The position numbers and the translations under genes were made by a program. The notes below the pieces were generated by a model. It was not told where the DNA came from. It was given only the letters and a program-made list of their open reading frames with translations, and searched no databases. From positions 620,001-684,000 of the forward strand of contig NZ_JAPDRF010000005.1 of NCBI RefSeq assembly GCF_040706615.1: a DNA stretch of 64,000 nt. Direction: 5' to 3'. Numbering within the stretch: position 1 is the first letter of the stretch; every line of letters starts with the position of its first letter. This DNA comes from Lentisalinibacter sediminis. GTDB taxonomy: Bacteria; Pseudomonadota; Gammaproteobacteria; Steroidobacterales; Woeseiaceae. This document shows positions 1-7,476 of this stretch, one piece after another.

Positions 1-558
1 GTTCGCCAGTATCACGTCGCAGGCGGCTGCCAGCCGGGGATGATCCTCGAACTCGAAGTAGGCGTCGACATAGCCCACGTCGATCTCCGGCACCGCGGCC
101 TTCACCCGCTCGAGATAGGCGATGAGCTGGTCCTCGGTCAGTTCGCCCCGCAGCAGCACCTCGTTGCCTATCCCGAGGATGTCGGCATGGCCTGCGCCGG
201 CGATGCCGATCGCATTGGCCAGCTCGACCTCGTTCTTCTCGAGGTCACCGTCGAGCCACGCGCCCACCATGGTGCGCAGGCCGAACTCCCGCGCGATCTC
301 CGGTATCCGTTCGTTGCCGTCGGTGCAGGAGAACGTCCGGATCCATTTCGTATACGGTGCAATGATCGCGAGCCGCTCGCGGATCTGATCTTCGCCGACC
401 TTCGTGCCGGGGCCCTGCCCTTCGACATAGGGGCTGAACGACAGGCCGTGGATCTTCTGCGCGAGGATGCCGCGCACGAGCTCCTGCAGTTCGGCCTCTG
501 ACCAGTTCGCTACGTTGATTCCGGCCAGAGACAGTTTTCTCTGATACAGGTTCGACAT
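1..558 (-). CDS. Glycoside hydrolase family 17-like protein (partial, C-terminus outside window)
   Basis: The first 186 residues are visible; the gene runs off the left edge. GH17 enzymes are (beta/alpha)8-barrel beta-1,3-glucanases or glucanosyltransferases. The segment GLSFSPYVEGQGPG (about residues 38-51) matches the first barrel strand of bacterial GH17 proteins, and GIGNEVLLRG (about 129-138) carries the GNE motif whose Glu is the family's acid/base. No signal peptide is visible, so cytoplasmic action on imported oligosaccharides is likely. The ATG lies 17 bases after the stop of the phosphorylase-like gene on the same strand, so the two are almost certainly co-transcribed. The second catalytic Glu lies beyond the window and cannot be checked. 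Confidence 0.85.
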   Translation of the reverse strand, partial: MSNLYQRKLSLAGINVANWSEAELQELVRGILAQKIHGLSFSPYVEGQGPGTKVGEDQIRERLAIIAPYTKWIRTFSCTDGNERIPEIAREFGLRTMVGAWLDGDLEKNEVELANAIGIAGAGHADILGIGNEVLLRGELTEDQLIAYLERVKAAVPEIDVGYVDAYFEFEDHPRLAAACDVILAN

Positions 559-575
559 CGGGTGACCTCTTGGCG

Positions 576-3500
576 CTACAGAGCGAGCAGGGTGTTCGGA
601 TTCACGGTAACCGTCAGCCGGCGGATCCGGCCGTCGCGACGGAACAGGGATGCACTGTCCTCGGCAGACAGGCCGTTGGTCTCGCGCGACTGCTCGGTGC
701 CGTCCCGGTAGGTAACGGTCAGGAGCGAAGCCGGCCCGTCCGCCAGGCGGTAGACCACCGGCACCTGGCACCAGGTGTAAGCCAGGCCGGCCTCGGGTAT
801 CGGCACGCTCGACCATGTGCCGTCGACGTCCAGGTAGCGAAGCGCGGGCAACGAGTCGGCGAACTCGCGCCGGCGCAGCAGTCGCGGCTCGAATCGGGCG
901 CAGCCCTCGGCGACACGAACGCCCAGTTCACCGAAGCGCGCCAGTATCCCTTCCTTGACCTGCCCGGTCATACCCGGCTGGCGTGCACCGCCGTAACGCG
1001 GCGTGTGCGAGTAGGGGTCGGCCGGGAACGCACCGTAGGCCGCCGGCGTCTTGTTGAAGCCGAGCCCCGCCCGCACGCGATAGTACTCGCTGCCCAGGCG
1101 CAGCAGAGCCGCCTCTTCCGCGTCGCCGTCAAGGGCGGAGAAGAAACTCTCCTGCACAGCCAGGAGCAGCTTGGACACCATGTGCCAGTAGATGCAGCCG
1201 AGACCTTCGAAACCGAACATCGTGCCGGAGCGCCCGGTGAAGAACTGATGGCCGAAGGTCCTTTCGAACAGCGCCCGCAGTGGCTCACGGGCATCCTGCA
1301 CGTCGCCGCCCCGCGTGCGGGCCAGTTCGTCCAGCTCCGCGAGCAGGTCGCCCTCGTTCGCGAACTCGGCGCTGAAGCGGTAGCAGCCGTCGGCATCCTT
1401 CAGGACGATGCGCCGGTTGCCCTCGGCCAGCAGCCGGCCGAGCAGCGGGATGCGCTCGATCTCCTGCGCCGGTATGCGGTTCTTCTCGAGGAAACCGGGC
1501 AGCGGACGGTCCGGATACAGCATGAAGCTGTCCTGGTCCGGCCGATAGACGTCGCTGGCGAACAGCGACTCCAGTATGTGGCAGGCCTCGTCGGGCCCTA
1601 TCGCCCCCGAACTCAGGGCGGCGACCTGTCCTTCGAGCATCGGATAGAGGGTTTCGATACGGATCCCGTCCGTATCCTGCTCGAGAAGGTTGTAGGCGTG
1701 GTAGAGGCCGTCCTCGCGACGGTTGTTGCCGATGCTGTGATCGGCCACGGCGAGCACGTCGGCCAGCAATTGCTCCACCTGGCTCATGGGCCGCGTGGCG
1801 CTGCCGGACAGGCCGTCCTTCGCGTAGACGGCCTCACGATAGCGGCTGGCCGCCTGTCCGAGTTCGGTCAGGGCCTCGAGGCGCGCTCCGGCGTCGATGG
1901 CGCCATCGCGCAGTGCCTGGCGCAGCCGGCCGAGCGCGGCCGCAGTCTCGTCCAGCCAGGTGCAGACCTCTGCAGACAGTTCGCAGCCGCCGTCCTCGTC
2001 GCCGAGAAATTCCTGCAGGAAACGGACGTAGCGGCGCAGGTAATACAGCGTCACCATGGAGAGCCCCTGGCCCACCAGCGCGTTGTTGGCGTCGTTCCAT
2101 TCCGGCCGCTGGGTGTTCATCCAGATGCCACCGTCCACGACCAGGTTGCCGAGTTTGGCCAGCAGCGGCACGATGAGTTTCTCGAGCAGCGTGACCAGTC
2201 TGACTTCGCCGTCCGGGTCGAACACGAGCCGCGCGTCCGCCCCGATCTCCGCCTCGAGCCGCTCGATCTCCGCGGCGAGGCGCTCGTCATAGTCGATGGT
2301 GTTCTTGGGGTCCTGCAGCAGCGCCTCGAACGGCCGGATTCGGTAGGGCACATTGGCATAGGCGAATACGGGCTCGTGCAGCAGCCGCGCCAGGCGCGCC
2401 GGATGGAAGCGGCTGGAGATCTCCAGAAGCTTCAGCAGGTAGATGATCTGGTGGTCGCCCCAGTAGCCGATGTAGCTCCAGGGGTCGTCGGGATCTTCCA
2501 CCTCCCAGTCGATGCCGCCTTTGGTGATGCGGTACGGGTTGTACCCGTCCATGGTGGAGGCGTTCACGAACTTCGCGATCATGTTCTCCACGAATTCCGG
2601 ATAACTGACCGCGAGCGCCTCCCAGTTCTGGAAGATGTCCCGCCAGTTCCCTTCGTACCACAGCACCGGATAACCGTGCCGGTCCTTCAGGCGGATGGAG
2701 AAGTGGTTCCACGGCCGGCTGGGATCGCCGTGGCGACGGCCGAAAGTGATCGGGAGGTACTCGTGGCACAGCCGCTCGAGCTGACGGTCGTCCCGGTCTC
2801 GCACGGCGTCCAGCAGCTCGTGGAACGGCAGCTTGTCGGACAGTCCGTCCAGCAGCGCGGCATTGCGCTCGTACACGCGGATATTGAAACTCCGTACCGT
2901 CTCCCGGAAGTCGCGGCCCACCACCTGGTACTGATGCGGGAAGTAGCCGCCGCGCAGCACATTGAACAGGACGTTGGCGTAGTGATACTCGGTGACGGTC
3001 TCTTCCGCGGTCGCCTGGAAGCCGTCGCAGCTGGACATGATGCGGGCCAGCTCGTCCGAACCGCGCCGCACCGAGGCGTCGATCGAGGCGGCGAGCCCGG
3101 GCCTGTGACCCAGCTGCCGCGAGAGTTCGACCACCTCAGCCTGGCTCTTCTCGACGTCGGCGACGATCTGCCAGGAGCGCGTCGCCCCGGGAGCCAGCTC
3201 CAGGGTCTGGTTGACGAGAAACGCCCCGCGTATCCCGCGCCTGTGTTCCTCCGGACGTACCGCGCCTCCGTGGCGGAAGGTCTCCACCTGTTCGGAGGAG
3301 ACGAGGATGGTCGGGTCGTCCAGGCCGAGACAGAAGGCGACGTTGGCCTTCAGTGACTCGCAGGGTTCCGCCCGGTCGGTGATGCCGGAGTACAGGGTAA
3401 ACAGCCCGAGGCCGGTCTCCCTGTCGAGTTCCGTCCACTTGTACGCGTCGACGAGGTTGCTGGAGTTCGTCTGCGCAAAGCGGGGAGTGCCTGCCGGGAG

Positions 3501-4055
3501 GAGGTTCTGCAGACCGTCCAGCAGTTCCACGGAGAGTTCGCGGCGGCCCCGGTTCGCGAGTTCGCAGCGGCGGACGAAGCCGTGGGTGTCGCTCGTCTCC
3601 CAGGTGTAGCGGAAGGCAAGCTCCAGGTCGTGGTTGATCTCCTCGAAGCACAGCCGGTTGCCGAGCACGTTCTTGTACAGGTTGCGGCTGACGGCGAACT
3701 TCTCGTCCTGCTCGCGGTTGAAGGGCTCCCACTGGTGCAGCCGCCCCTCGGTCTCCATGCGCAGAAAGGTCCTGGGGCCCGTGTGCAGCGTGCTCTCGTG
3801 GATCTTGTCCACGGTGACATAGGGGAACAGCGCCGTGTCCGGCGATACCCGGCCCGCGGTGACGCCGCCCGTGGAGGAGGCGAACAGCCAGTGATCCACG
3901 TTCGAGACGACGGTGATGAAAAACGGCGGCATCCGGTCGACGTTGCGGATGGCGTAATGGCGCTCATTGTCGAAGTCGACGAATTCGCCCTCGGCTTCGA
4001 GGCAATCGGTCGGCTCCATCTGCCAGGCGGTACTCAACAGTCTCTCTCCCCTCAT
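576..4055 (-). CDS. Large GH94/GH149/GH161-like glycoside phosphorylase (probable beta-1,3-glucan phosphorylase)
   Basis: A 1159-residue protein. It resembles inverting glycoside phosphorylases of the GH94 clan: an N-terminal beta-sandwich (HWLFASSTGGVTAGR near residues 60-75), then an (alpha/alpha)6-barrel region with YEGNWRDIFQNWEAL (about 465-480) and DDPWSYIGYWGDHQ (about 515-530), and a C-terminal QPGMTGQVKEGIL segment near 1025. The length fits the long beta-1,3-glucan phosphorylase families GH149/GH161 better than cellobiose phosphorylases (about 800). It has no signal peptide. The start was chosen because this ATG overlaps the stop of the CBM9-like gene (ATGA); an upstream extension in the same frame is only a shadow of that gene. 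The GH17 neighbour supports beta-1,3-glucan as substrate. The exact family and specificity are inference. Confidence 0.7.
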   Translation of the reverse strand: MRGERLLSTAWQMEPTDCLEAEGEFVDFDNERHYAIRNVDRMPPFFITVVSNVDHWLFASSTGGVTAGRVSPDTALFPYVTVDKIHESTLHTGPRTFLRMETEGRLHQWEPFNREQDEKFAVSRNLYKNVLGNRLCFEEINHDLELAFRYTWETSDTHGFVRRCELANRGRRELSVELLDGLQNLLPAGTPRFAQTNSSNLVDAYKWTELDRETGLGLFTLYSGITDRAEPCESLKANVAFCLGLDDPTILVSSEQVETFRHGGAVRPEEHRRGIRGAFLVNQTLELAPGATRSWQIVADVEKSQAEVVELSRQLGHRPGLAASIDASVRRGSDELARIMSSCDGFQATAEETVTEYHYANVLFNVLRGGYFPHQYQVVGRDFRETVRSFNIRVYERNAALLDGLSDKLPFHELLDAVRDRDDRQLERLCHEYLPITFGRRHGDPSRPWNHFSIRLKDRHGYPVLWYEGNWRDIFQNWEALAVSYPEFVENMIAKFVNASTMDGYNPYRITKGGIDWEVEDPDDPWSYIGYWGDHQIIYLLKLLEISSRFHPARLARLLHEPVFAYANVPYRIRPFEALLQDPKNTIDYDERLAAEIERLEAEIGADARLVFDPDGEVRLVTLLEKLIVPLLAKLGNLVVDGGIWMNTQRPEWNDANNALVGQGLSMVTLYYLRRYVRFLQEFLGDEDGGCELSAEVCTWLDETAAALGRLRQALRDGAIDAGARLEALTELGQAASRYREAVYAKDGLSGSATRPMSQVEQLLADVLAVADHSIGNNRREDGLYHAYNLLEQDTDGIRIETLYPMLEGQVAALSSGAIGPDEACHILESLFASDVYRPDQDSFMLYPDRPLPGFLEKNRIPAQEIERIPLLGRLLAEGNRRIVLKDADGCYRFSAEFANEGDLLAELDELARTRGGDVQDAREPLRALFERTFGHQFFTGRSGTMFGFEGLGCIYWHMVSKLLLAVQESFFSALDGDAEEAALLRLGSEYYRVRAGLGFNKTPAAYGAFPADPYSHTPRYGGARQPGMTGQVKEGILARFGELGVRVAEGCARFEPRLLRRREFADSLPALRYLDVDGTWSSVPIPEAGLAYTWCQVPVVYRLADGPASLLTVTYRDGTEQSRETNGLSAEDSASLFRRDGRIRRLTVTVNPNTLLAL

Positions 4056-4810
4056 TCCACGAGCAGCAGCGATCCGAACAGCCCGGCGTCGATCCAGCCG
4101 CGGTCCTTCGGTCCGGTGGGCACCGACTCGGAGCCGATGAAGTTCTCCCGGAGTTCGCTGCCGTCGTTGTCGCAATAAGCCAGCATCAGGCCCATCTGCT
4201 TGCCTGTCTCCAGCTCCACTGCGCGGTTGTCGTCGGCCCCGTCCACGTAGTCGTCGCCGTAGATGCGGATGGCGACCTCCCAGACGACACCCTCGGCCGT
4301 CTGTCTCCAGCGGCTCTCGACGTGGTGGGAATAGTCGCGCGGCTTGCGGTCCGTGCCGATGTCGATGGCCCGGTTATCCAGCGACAGGTGATAGGCGAAC
4401 GCGTTGTGGTTGTACTGATGCTCGCCGCCGGAGTAGTCCTCGTCGATGAAGATCTCCAGGCAGTCGTCGTCCCAGTACTGCTCGAGCGGGTCACGGTGCG
4501 CGTCGAACAGCACGTCGTCGACGATCTCGGCGAGGATGTACAGGTGATCCGCCGTCCACACCACCTTGTATCGCCCGCGGAAGTCCTCGGGCGTGTACTC
4601 GTCTCCCAGCCACCGGTATTTCAGCTCCTGCCACCGCGCGCGATCCCAGATCGCCTCGTCCCCGACGCCATCGATAGCCGGAGCCACCGCCGCGCGGGGC
4701 GCCCGGTACTCGGTCCTGTCCGCGTAATGGGATGCCTCGGCGGCCGCCGTCGTGGCCGCGAGGCATGCGACGGCGATTGTCATGCCACGCATGATTAGCG
4801 TGTTGATCAT
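4052..4810 (-). CDS. Exported CBM9/DOMON-like sugar-binding protein
   Basis: A 252-residue protein with a signal peptide (hydrophobic stretch ending around AATTAAAEA). The body begins with APAIDGVGDEAIWDRA, the typical opening of the CBM9-like/DOMON-like beta-sandwich, followed by FRGRYKVVWTADHLYILAEIVDD, YWDDDCLEIFIDED and a conserved GWID near the end. Such domains bind carbohydrate ends or haem-like ligands. As first gene of an operon with a phosphorylase and a GH17 enzyme, it is probably a periplasmic or surface glucan-binding protein. Its stop overlaps the start of the phosphorylase gene by four bases (translational coupling). The start at 4810 lies about 140 bases below the predicted transcription start. 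Confidence 0.8.
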   Translation of the reverse strand: MINTLIMRGMTIAVACLAATTAAAEASHYADRTEYRAPRAAVAPAIDGVGDEAIWDRARWQELKYRWLGDEYTPEDFRGRYKVVWTADHLYILAEIVDDVLFDAHRDPLEQYWDDDCLEIFIDEDYSGGEHQYNHNAFAYHLSLDNRAIDIGTDRKPRDYSHHVESRWRQTAEGVVWEVAIRIYGDDYVDGADDNRAVELETGKQMGLMLAYCDNDGSELRENFIGSESVPTGPKDRGWIDAGLFGSLLLVE

Positions 4811-4954
4811 CTCGATCTCCGCGCGCTTGCGAGCGATCCGGCGTCGGTACGCTATTCTGTCGTTCTTTCCGGTGCTGCTCGTTCTGCCCGGCCCGTTGGG
4901 CCTGACACTCCCCCGGAGACCCGGGCGCTGCCCGGATTTACCCCGCTGGAGCGC

Positions 4955-4983
4955 AGTATAGTCGATTTTGACAGCGCTGTCAG
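4955..4983 (-). promoter_or_regulatory. Sigma-70 promoter of the glucan operon
   Basis: Read on the minus strand: CTGACA (4983-4978), a 17-base spacer, then TATACT (4960-4955). Each box matches five of six consensus bases. It points toward the CBM9-like gene and predicts a leader of about 140 bases. Confidence 0.7.
4969..4982. promoter_or_regulatory. LacI-family operator palindrome TGACAGCGCTGTCA
   Basis: A perfect 14-bp palindrome with the central CG step typical of LacI-family operators. It covers most of the -35 box and half of the spacer of the promoter at 4955-4983, the classic position for repression by blocking polymerase. No LacI-type gene is in the window; it may lie beyond position 1. 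Confidence 0.75.
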
Positions 4984-5059
4984 TACTGTCGGTGCCATGG
5001 CTGCCACGTCCGGCAGGTGCGGATACGGGTCAGTCGGGGGTCGGTCGGGAGGAGAGGCG

Positions 5060-5503
5060 CTAGAACCGGCTGTCGAGGATCCGGGTTTTGATCCGTTCGA
5101 ATTCCTCGTCGGTGACGTAGCCGGCGTCACGGAGCTCGCCGAGTTCTCTCAGTTGCTCGAGGGTGCGGGATATCCGGTCGTCGTCAGCCGGCGGCGGAGG
5201 GGTCGCCGACGGCGCCGTCGCGTTTTTGCTGGCGGGCGACGCAGCACGGGGCCGGGGCTGCTGATCCGCCCGGGCTGGCGCCGGCTGGGCGCCCTGCATC
5301 GGCGTCTCCGACTCGGCGGCCTCACGCTCCTGGCGTCGGCGTTCCTCCTCGGCCCGGCGCTGCGCCTCCAGCTGAATCCGCTCGTTCGCCAAGCGCGCTC
5401 TCTCGGCTGCCGTGTCGGTGGTCTGGGCGTAGGCCGGCAGCGCAGCCAGCATGGTCACCAGCGCGCTCGCCAGGGCCAGTGTGTATATCCGCGAGATTCT
5501 CAT
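5060..5503 (-). CDS. Exported SHOCT-domain protein
   Basis: A 147-residue protein. It has a signal peptide (cleavage near PAYAQT), then a charged Arg/Glu-rich helix (residues about 33-66, likely coiled coil), a Pro/Ala-rich linker, and a C-terminal SHOCT domain (LEQLRELGELRDAGYVTDEEFERIKTRIL without break, about 116-144). SHOCT is a short C-terminal oligomerisation module, usually of unknown function. It stands alone between the divergent glucan promoter and the pirin gene. No function is assigned. Confidence 0.8.
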   Translation of the reverse strand: MRISRIYTLALASALVTMLAALPAYAQTTDTAAERARLANERIQLEAQRRAEEERRRQEREAAESETPMQGAQPAPARADQQPRPRAASPASKNATAPSATPPPPADDDRISRTLEQLRELGELRDAGYVTDEEFERIKTRILDSRF

Positions 5504-5576
5504 GCCCGAATCCTACTCCGAGACGCCCGTTCCTGACCACCGGGCGCCATACCGGGTCGGCTGGCTGTACCGCTCG

Positions 5577-6485
5577 CTAGGACGAGTCCGGCAGCGGAAT
5601 GAACTCGTCGTCGCCCTCGATCCGGTCGAAACGGCCTTCGCGCCAGTCGCGTTTGGCCTGCTCGATACGCTCCTTCGAACTCGAGACGAAGTTCCACCAG
5701 ATGGTGCGCTCGCCCACCGGTTCACCGCCGATCAGCATCAGCCGGGTATCGGCCGCCGCCACGAGCTCGACGGGCGCCCCCGTCCGGAACACGGCCATGA
5801 GGCCGGTCCCGTATTCCTCGCCGTCGACGGTGACGCTGCCGGAGACCACGTAGACGGCGCGGTCGGTGATCTCCAGCGGCAGCTCCAGCCGCTCGCCGGC
5901 GGGTATCAGGGCCTCGACGTAGAGCGTCTTCGAATACGTGTGCACCGGCGATACCGCGCCGAAGGCTTCGCCCAGTATCAGCCGCAGTGTCACGCCGCCC
6001 GCGGCGACTTCCGGCAGCTGGTCCGCCGGAATGTGGGCGAAGGCGGGGGCGATCTCCTCCATCCCGTCCGGCAGGGCAATCCAGGACTGGATACCGTGCA
6101 TCGAGGCCTCGACGTCCCGGTCGGAGCCGGCACGCTCGGAATGCACGATGCCCCGGCCGGCGGTCATGAGATTGACGGCGCCGGGCCGGATCGGTTGCGC
6201 ATAGCCCAGGCTGTCCCGGTGCATGATCTCGCCGTCGAACAGATAGGTGATGGTGGCGATGCCGATGTGCGGATGAGGCCGGACGTCGATGCCCTCGCCG
6301 GCCGGGAAGACCGCTGGGCCCATCTCGTCGAAGAAGATGAACGGGCCCACCATGTGCCGCTCCGGGGCCGGCAGGACACGCCGGACGCTGAAGCCGCCCA
6401 GATCCCGGGGGCGCGGTGCGATGACGACCTCGACCCGGCCTCGGGTCTCGGTGCAGACGGGCTCGAAACAGGGCTGAGTACTCAT
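5577..6485 (-). CDS. Pirin family protein
   Basis: A 302-residue bicupin. The N-terminal cupin contains RPHPHIGIATITYLFDGEIMHRDSLG (about 69-94) and MTAGRGIVHSE (about 107-117), giving the three His and one Glu that bind the metal in pirins. It also has the typical FIFFDEMGPA opening. Pirins are cytoplasmic Fe-binding proteins, some with quercetinase activity; the physiological substrate is usually unknown. The gene stands alone, 73 bases downstream of the SHOCT gene on the same strand and divergent from the histidine-rich protein gene. Confidence 0.92.
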   Translation of the reverse strand: MSTQPCFEPVCTETRGRVEVVIAPRPRDLGGFSVRRVLPAPERHMVGPFIFFDEMGPAVFPAGEGIDVRPHPHIGIATITYLFDGEIMHRDSLGYAQPIRPGAVNLMTAGRGIVHSERAGSDRDVEASMHGIQSWIALPDGMEEIAPAFAHIPADQLPEVAAGGVTLRLILGEAFGAVSPVHTYSKTLYVEALIPAGERLELPLEITDRAVYVVSGSVTVDGEEYGTGLMAVFRTGAPVELVAAADTRLMLIGGEPVGERTIWWNFVSSSKERIEQAKRDWREGRFDRIEGDDEFIPLPDSS

Positions 6486-6651
6486 GTCGGCGTCCCGGTG
6501 GCAGAGGCTCCGCGTATGGTGCCACGGTCGGAGCGAAGGGGGTGATAGTCTGCCTCCGTTTCGACGTGACGGGTCGGGATTTTCGAAGCCTCGGGACAGG
6601 CCTTTCCGCTAGACTGCCGAACGATTCCGTGGTTTCCGTGAAGGACAAGCA

Positions 6652-7008
6652 ATGAAGAATACTACCCGTCTGCTCCCGTCTCCCCTGGCCGCCGTCGCGA
6701 TCGTGGCCTGTGGCCTGTTCGCGTTTTCCGGTCCTGCCTGGACGGCGGCCGGCGCCGAGGACGACAAGGCCTTCCACGATCATCATCACGGCGAGGATGG
6801 CCACTCGGGCGAGCATGAACACCACCACGGCGACGACGGCCACGCCGACGAGCACGCGCACCACCACGGCGACGACGGCCACGCCGATGAGCACGAGCAC
6901 CACCACGGCGACGACGGCCACGCCGATGAGCACGAGCATCACCACGGCGATGCGGCAGACGGCGGTGCGGAGCACCACCACGCCGACGAGCATCATCCGG
7001 CCGACTGA
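6652..7008 (+). CDS. Exported histidine-rich metal-binding repeat protein
   Basis: A 118-residue protein with a hydrophobic signal sequence (about residues 6-35, cleavage near AAGAED). The whole mature part is a low-complexity His/Asp/Glu/Gly chain with about 29 histidines. Four consecutive 13-residue units of the form HHHGDDGHADEHE cover residues 44-95, followed by a shorter His-rich tail ending EHHPAD. Such chains bind Zn, Ni, Cu or Co and act as periplasmic metal buffers or chaperones; which metal cannot be read from the sequence. No metal transporter lies next to it. The DNA repeat means copy number may vary between strains. Confidence 0.85.
   Translation: MKNTTRLLPSPLAAVAIVACGLFAFSGPAWTAAGAEDDKAFHDHHHGEDGHSGEHEHHHGDDGHADEHAHHHGDDGHADEHEHHHGDDGHADEHEHHHGDAADGGAEHHHADEHHPAD
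6781..6936 (+). repeat. 39-bp coding tandem repeat, four copies
   Basis: Four in-frame copies of a 39-base unit encode the 13-residue His-rich blocks. The last two are nearly identical at DNA level (CACCACGGCGACGACGGCC recurs), indicating recent duplication. Confidence 0.85.
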
Positions 7009-7037
7009 CCCCGGCCGACTGGCTCAGGCCGACCAAG

Positions 7038-7058
7038 CCCGGCCGCCAGGCGGCCGGG
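7038..7058 (+). terminator. GC-rich hairpin after the His-rich gene
   Basis: CCCGGCCGCC and GGCGGCCGGG form a perfect inverted repeat about a single A, 30 bases past the stop codon. There is no T tract, so it is at best a weak or Rho-assisted terminator. Confidence 0.4.
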
Positions 7059-7134
7059 CCGTCCGCAAAGGCCCGTATTAGCGCGGGCCGTGCCCCGTGC
7101 TACGGTCCGTGAAAAGCGAGACGGAGGGCACGCC

Positions 7135-7425
7135 GTGACAGAACCCAAACTGCCGGAAGCGCTGCAGGCCATCAAGGACCGGGGCTACGTTGTCTGGAAG
7201 ACAGACCCGCCGGCGGCGCTCGCCGCCAAGTTCATGAACAGCCCCATCGAGGTGGCCGAGATCCGCCATGTGCGCGTCTGGGGCCTGCAGGTGGACGACG
7301 AGCGGGAGCTGCCCGGCCACGAACGAACGTCCATACCGGACGAGGAACTGTGGCAGGTGGAGCTGGTCGCCGACGACGGCTCCAAATACGAGGTGAGCGC
7401 GGCCACGGTGGAACCCGCGCCGTGA
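7135..7425 (+). CDS. Small conserved-looking hypothetical protein
   Basis: A 96-residue soluble protein. GTG at 7135 is chosen because GGAGG lies seven bases upstream; an upstream ATG at 7090 lacks such a site. The product has mixed alpha/beta composition (EALQAIKDRGYVVWKT at the start, then DEELWQVELVADDGSKYEVSAATVEP at the end) and no cysteine, signal or membrane segment. I do not recognise the family. It is convergent with the large secreted protein gene, with a strong hairpin between them. Confidence 0.7.
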   Translation: MTEPKLPEALQAIKDRGYVVWKTDPPAALAAKFMNSPIEVAEIRHVRVWGLQVDDERELPGHERTSIPDEELWQVELVADDGSKYEVSAATVEPAP

Positions 7426-7428
7426 ATA

Positions 7429-7469
7429 GCAGACGGTCGACCCGCGTGTAGAGCGCGTCGACCGTCTGC
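7429..7469. terminator. Hairpin between convergent genes
   Basis: GCAGACGGTCGAC and its exact reverse complement GTCGACCGTCTGC are separated by 15 bases that can form a further GCG/CGC pair. It starts four bases after one stop codon and ends eight bases before the other, so it probably serves both strands. Confidence 0.65.
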
Positions 7470-7476
7470 GGAATAC

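Noticed and set aside
570..3356. A 928-codon plus-strand open frame opposite the phosphorylase gene
   Set aside because: It is an antisense shadow caused by high GC and third-position bias. No ribosome site, no recognisable domain, and the minus-strand protein is a clear family member.
6781..6936. CRISPR-like array at the His-rich repeats
   Set aside because: The units are directly abutting and coding, with no unique spacers.
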